The notes beneath the pieces are model-generated. The model had not been told where the DNA came from, did not search any database, and was given only the letters and a program-made list of their open reading frames with translations. Shown piece by piece: positions 5,001-5,235 of a stretch of DNA of 5,235 nucleotides (position 1 is its first letter; every line of letters starts with the position of its first letter). This DNA is from Deltaproteobacteria bacterium (GTDB taxonomy: Bacteria > Desulfobacterota > Desulfobacteria > Desulfobacterales > ETH-SRB1), in the NCBI GenBank assembly GCA_019309665.1, contig JAFDFV010000267.1, forward strand, positions 1 to 5,235, written 5' to 3'. The position numbers and the translations under genes are program-made.

Positions 5001-5199
5001 TTATCAGGGCGGGGCCAATAATAAGCAAAGCCCATCCCCACTCAAACTGTATACCTGCTATGTGAGGCCTCAATATTCGAAAATTGATAAACGCCGCAAT
5101 AGTTAGGCAGAGACTTACTATACCTGTGAACCAAAGTGCTTTGAATTTTTTCGCAAGCACAAGAATAAATGACATTATGGCCAGCACAAGAGTAATCAT
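4954..5199 (-). CDS. small membrane protein with three predicted helices (81 aa)
   Basis: The 81-residue product has three hydrophobic stretches: about 2-16 (ITLVLAIMSFILVLA), 20-40 (ALWFTGIVSLCLTIAAFINF) and 54-70 (EWGWALLIIGPALIIVSAA). Lys-rich connections follow the first and third (KKFK, SFKKYK), placing these ends in the cytoplasm. It is an inner-membrane protein with no recognisable family motif. ATG 5199 has only a weak AGTGATG ahead. A 6-bp inverted repeat (TCACTT 5204-5209, AAGTGA 5220-5225) overlaps the leader. The abrupt stop after KYKMF, next to an open frame continuing in +1, suggests the original protein was longer. Confidence 0.6.
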   Translation of the reverse strand: MITLVLAIMSFILVLAKKFKALWFTGIVSLCLTIAAFINFRILRPHIAGIQFEWGWALLIIGPALIIVSAAMESFKKYKMF

Positions 5200-5235
5200 G
5201 ACATCACTTTTTTTGCTACAAGTGAAATAATTTAA

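Overview
The window is AT-rich (by eye under 40% GC) and looks like an accessory stretch of an anaerobic bacterial chromosome. The extended KamA-family radical SAM enzyme, the geranylgeranyl-reductase-family flavoprotein, the foldback repeats and the integron-type recombination site would fit a Desulfobacterota (Desulfobacterales-like) genome. That assignment is inference from protein style; there is no rRNA or marker gene.

Left part (1-850, genes on +). The window opens inside a short ParB/sulfiredoxin-like gene ending at 233. Seventeen bases later a 100-base imperfect palindrome (251-350) folds like an integron attC site: outer R boxes GCCGAAC/GTTCGGT, an unpaired spacer, an inner stem with two bulged bases on one strand, and a 31-base terminal loop. 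The first gene plus this site therefore look like an integron cassette. A 48-codon frame (361-507) and a small conserved-looking hypothetical gene (479-757) follow, with no second attC seen after them. A heptamer repeat and a hairpin separate them from the converging gene on the other strand.

Middle (848-3966, genes on -). A 599-residue KamA-family aminomutase carries the radical SAM cysteines and the PLP lysine. The two aspartates that read lysine in lysine 2,3-aminomutase are replaced by Lys and Asn, the pair described for glutamate 2,3-aminomutase, so beta-glutamate formation is the best guess. A 171-bp foldback element lies 34 bp upstream of its start. Further upstream is a geranylgeranyl-reductase-like flavoprotein that has lost its N-terminal FAD-binding segment and is probably a remnant.

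Right part (3967-5235, genes on -). This holds small unrecognised genes among hairpins and repeats. Two small proteins share the C-terminal motif G[YF]KSxxKNxKRFL, and each is followed by a CCGGT-bounded palindrome. One has had its stop codon replaced by an inserted element with 23-bp inverted ends, and appears to be the frameshifted soluble tail of a three-helix membrane protein just upstream. A 45-bp unit containing the palindrome and the element's end is exactly duplicated in tandem. The window contains no integrase, transposase, tRNA, rRNA or CRISPR array.
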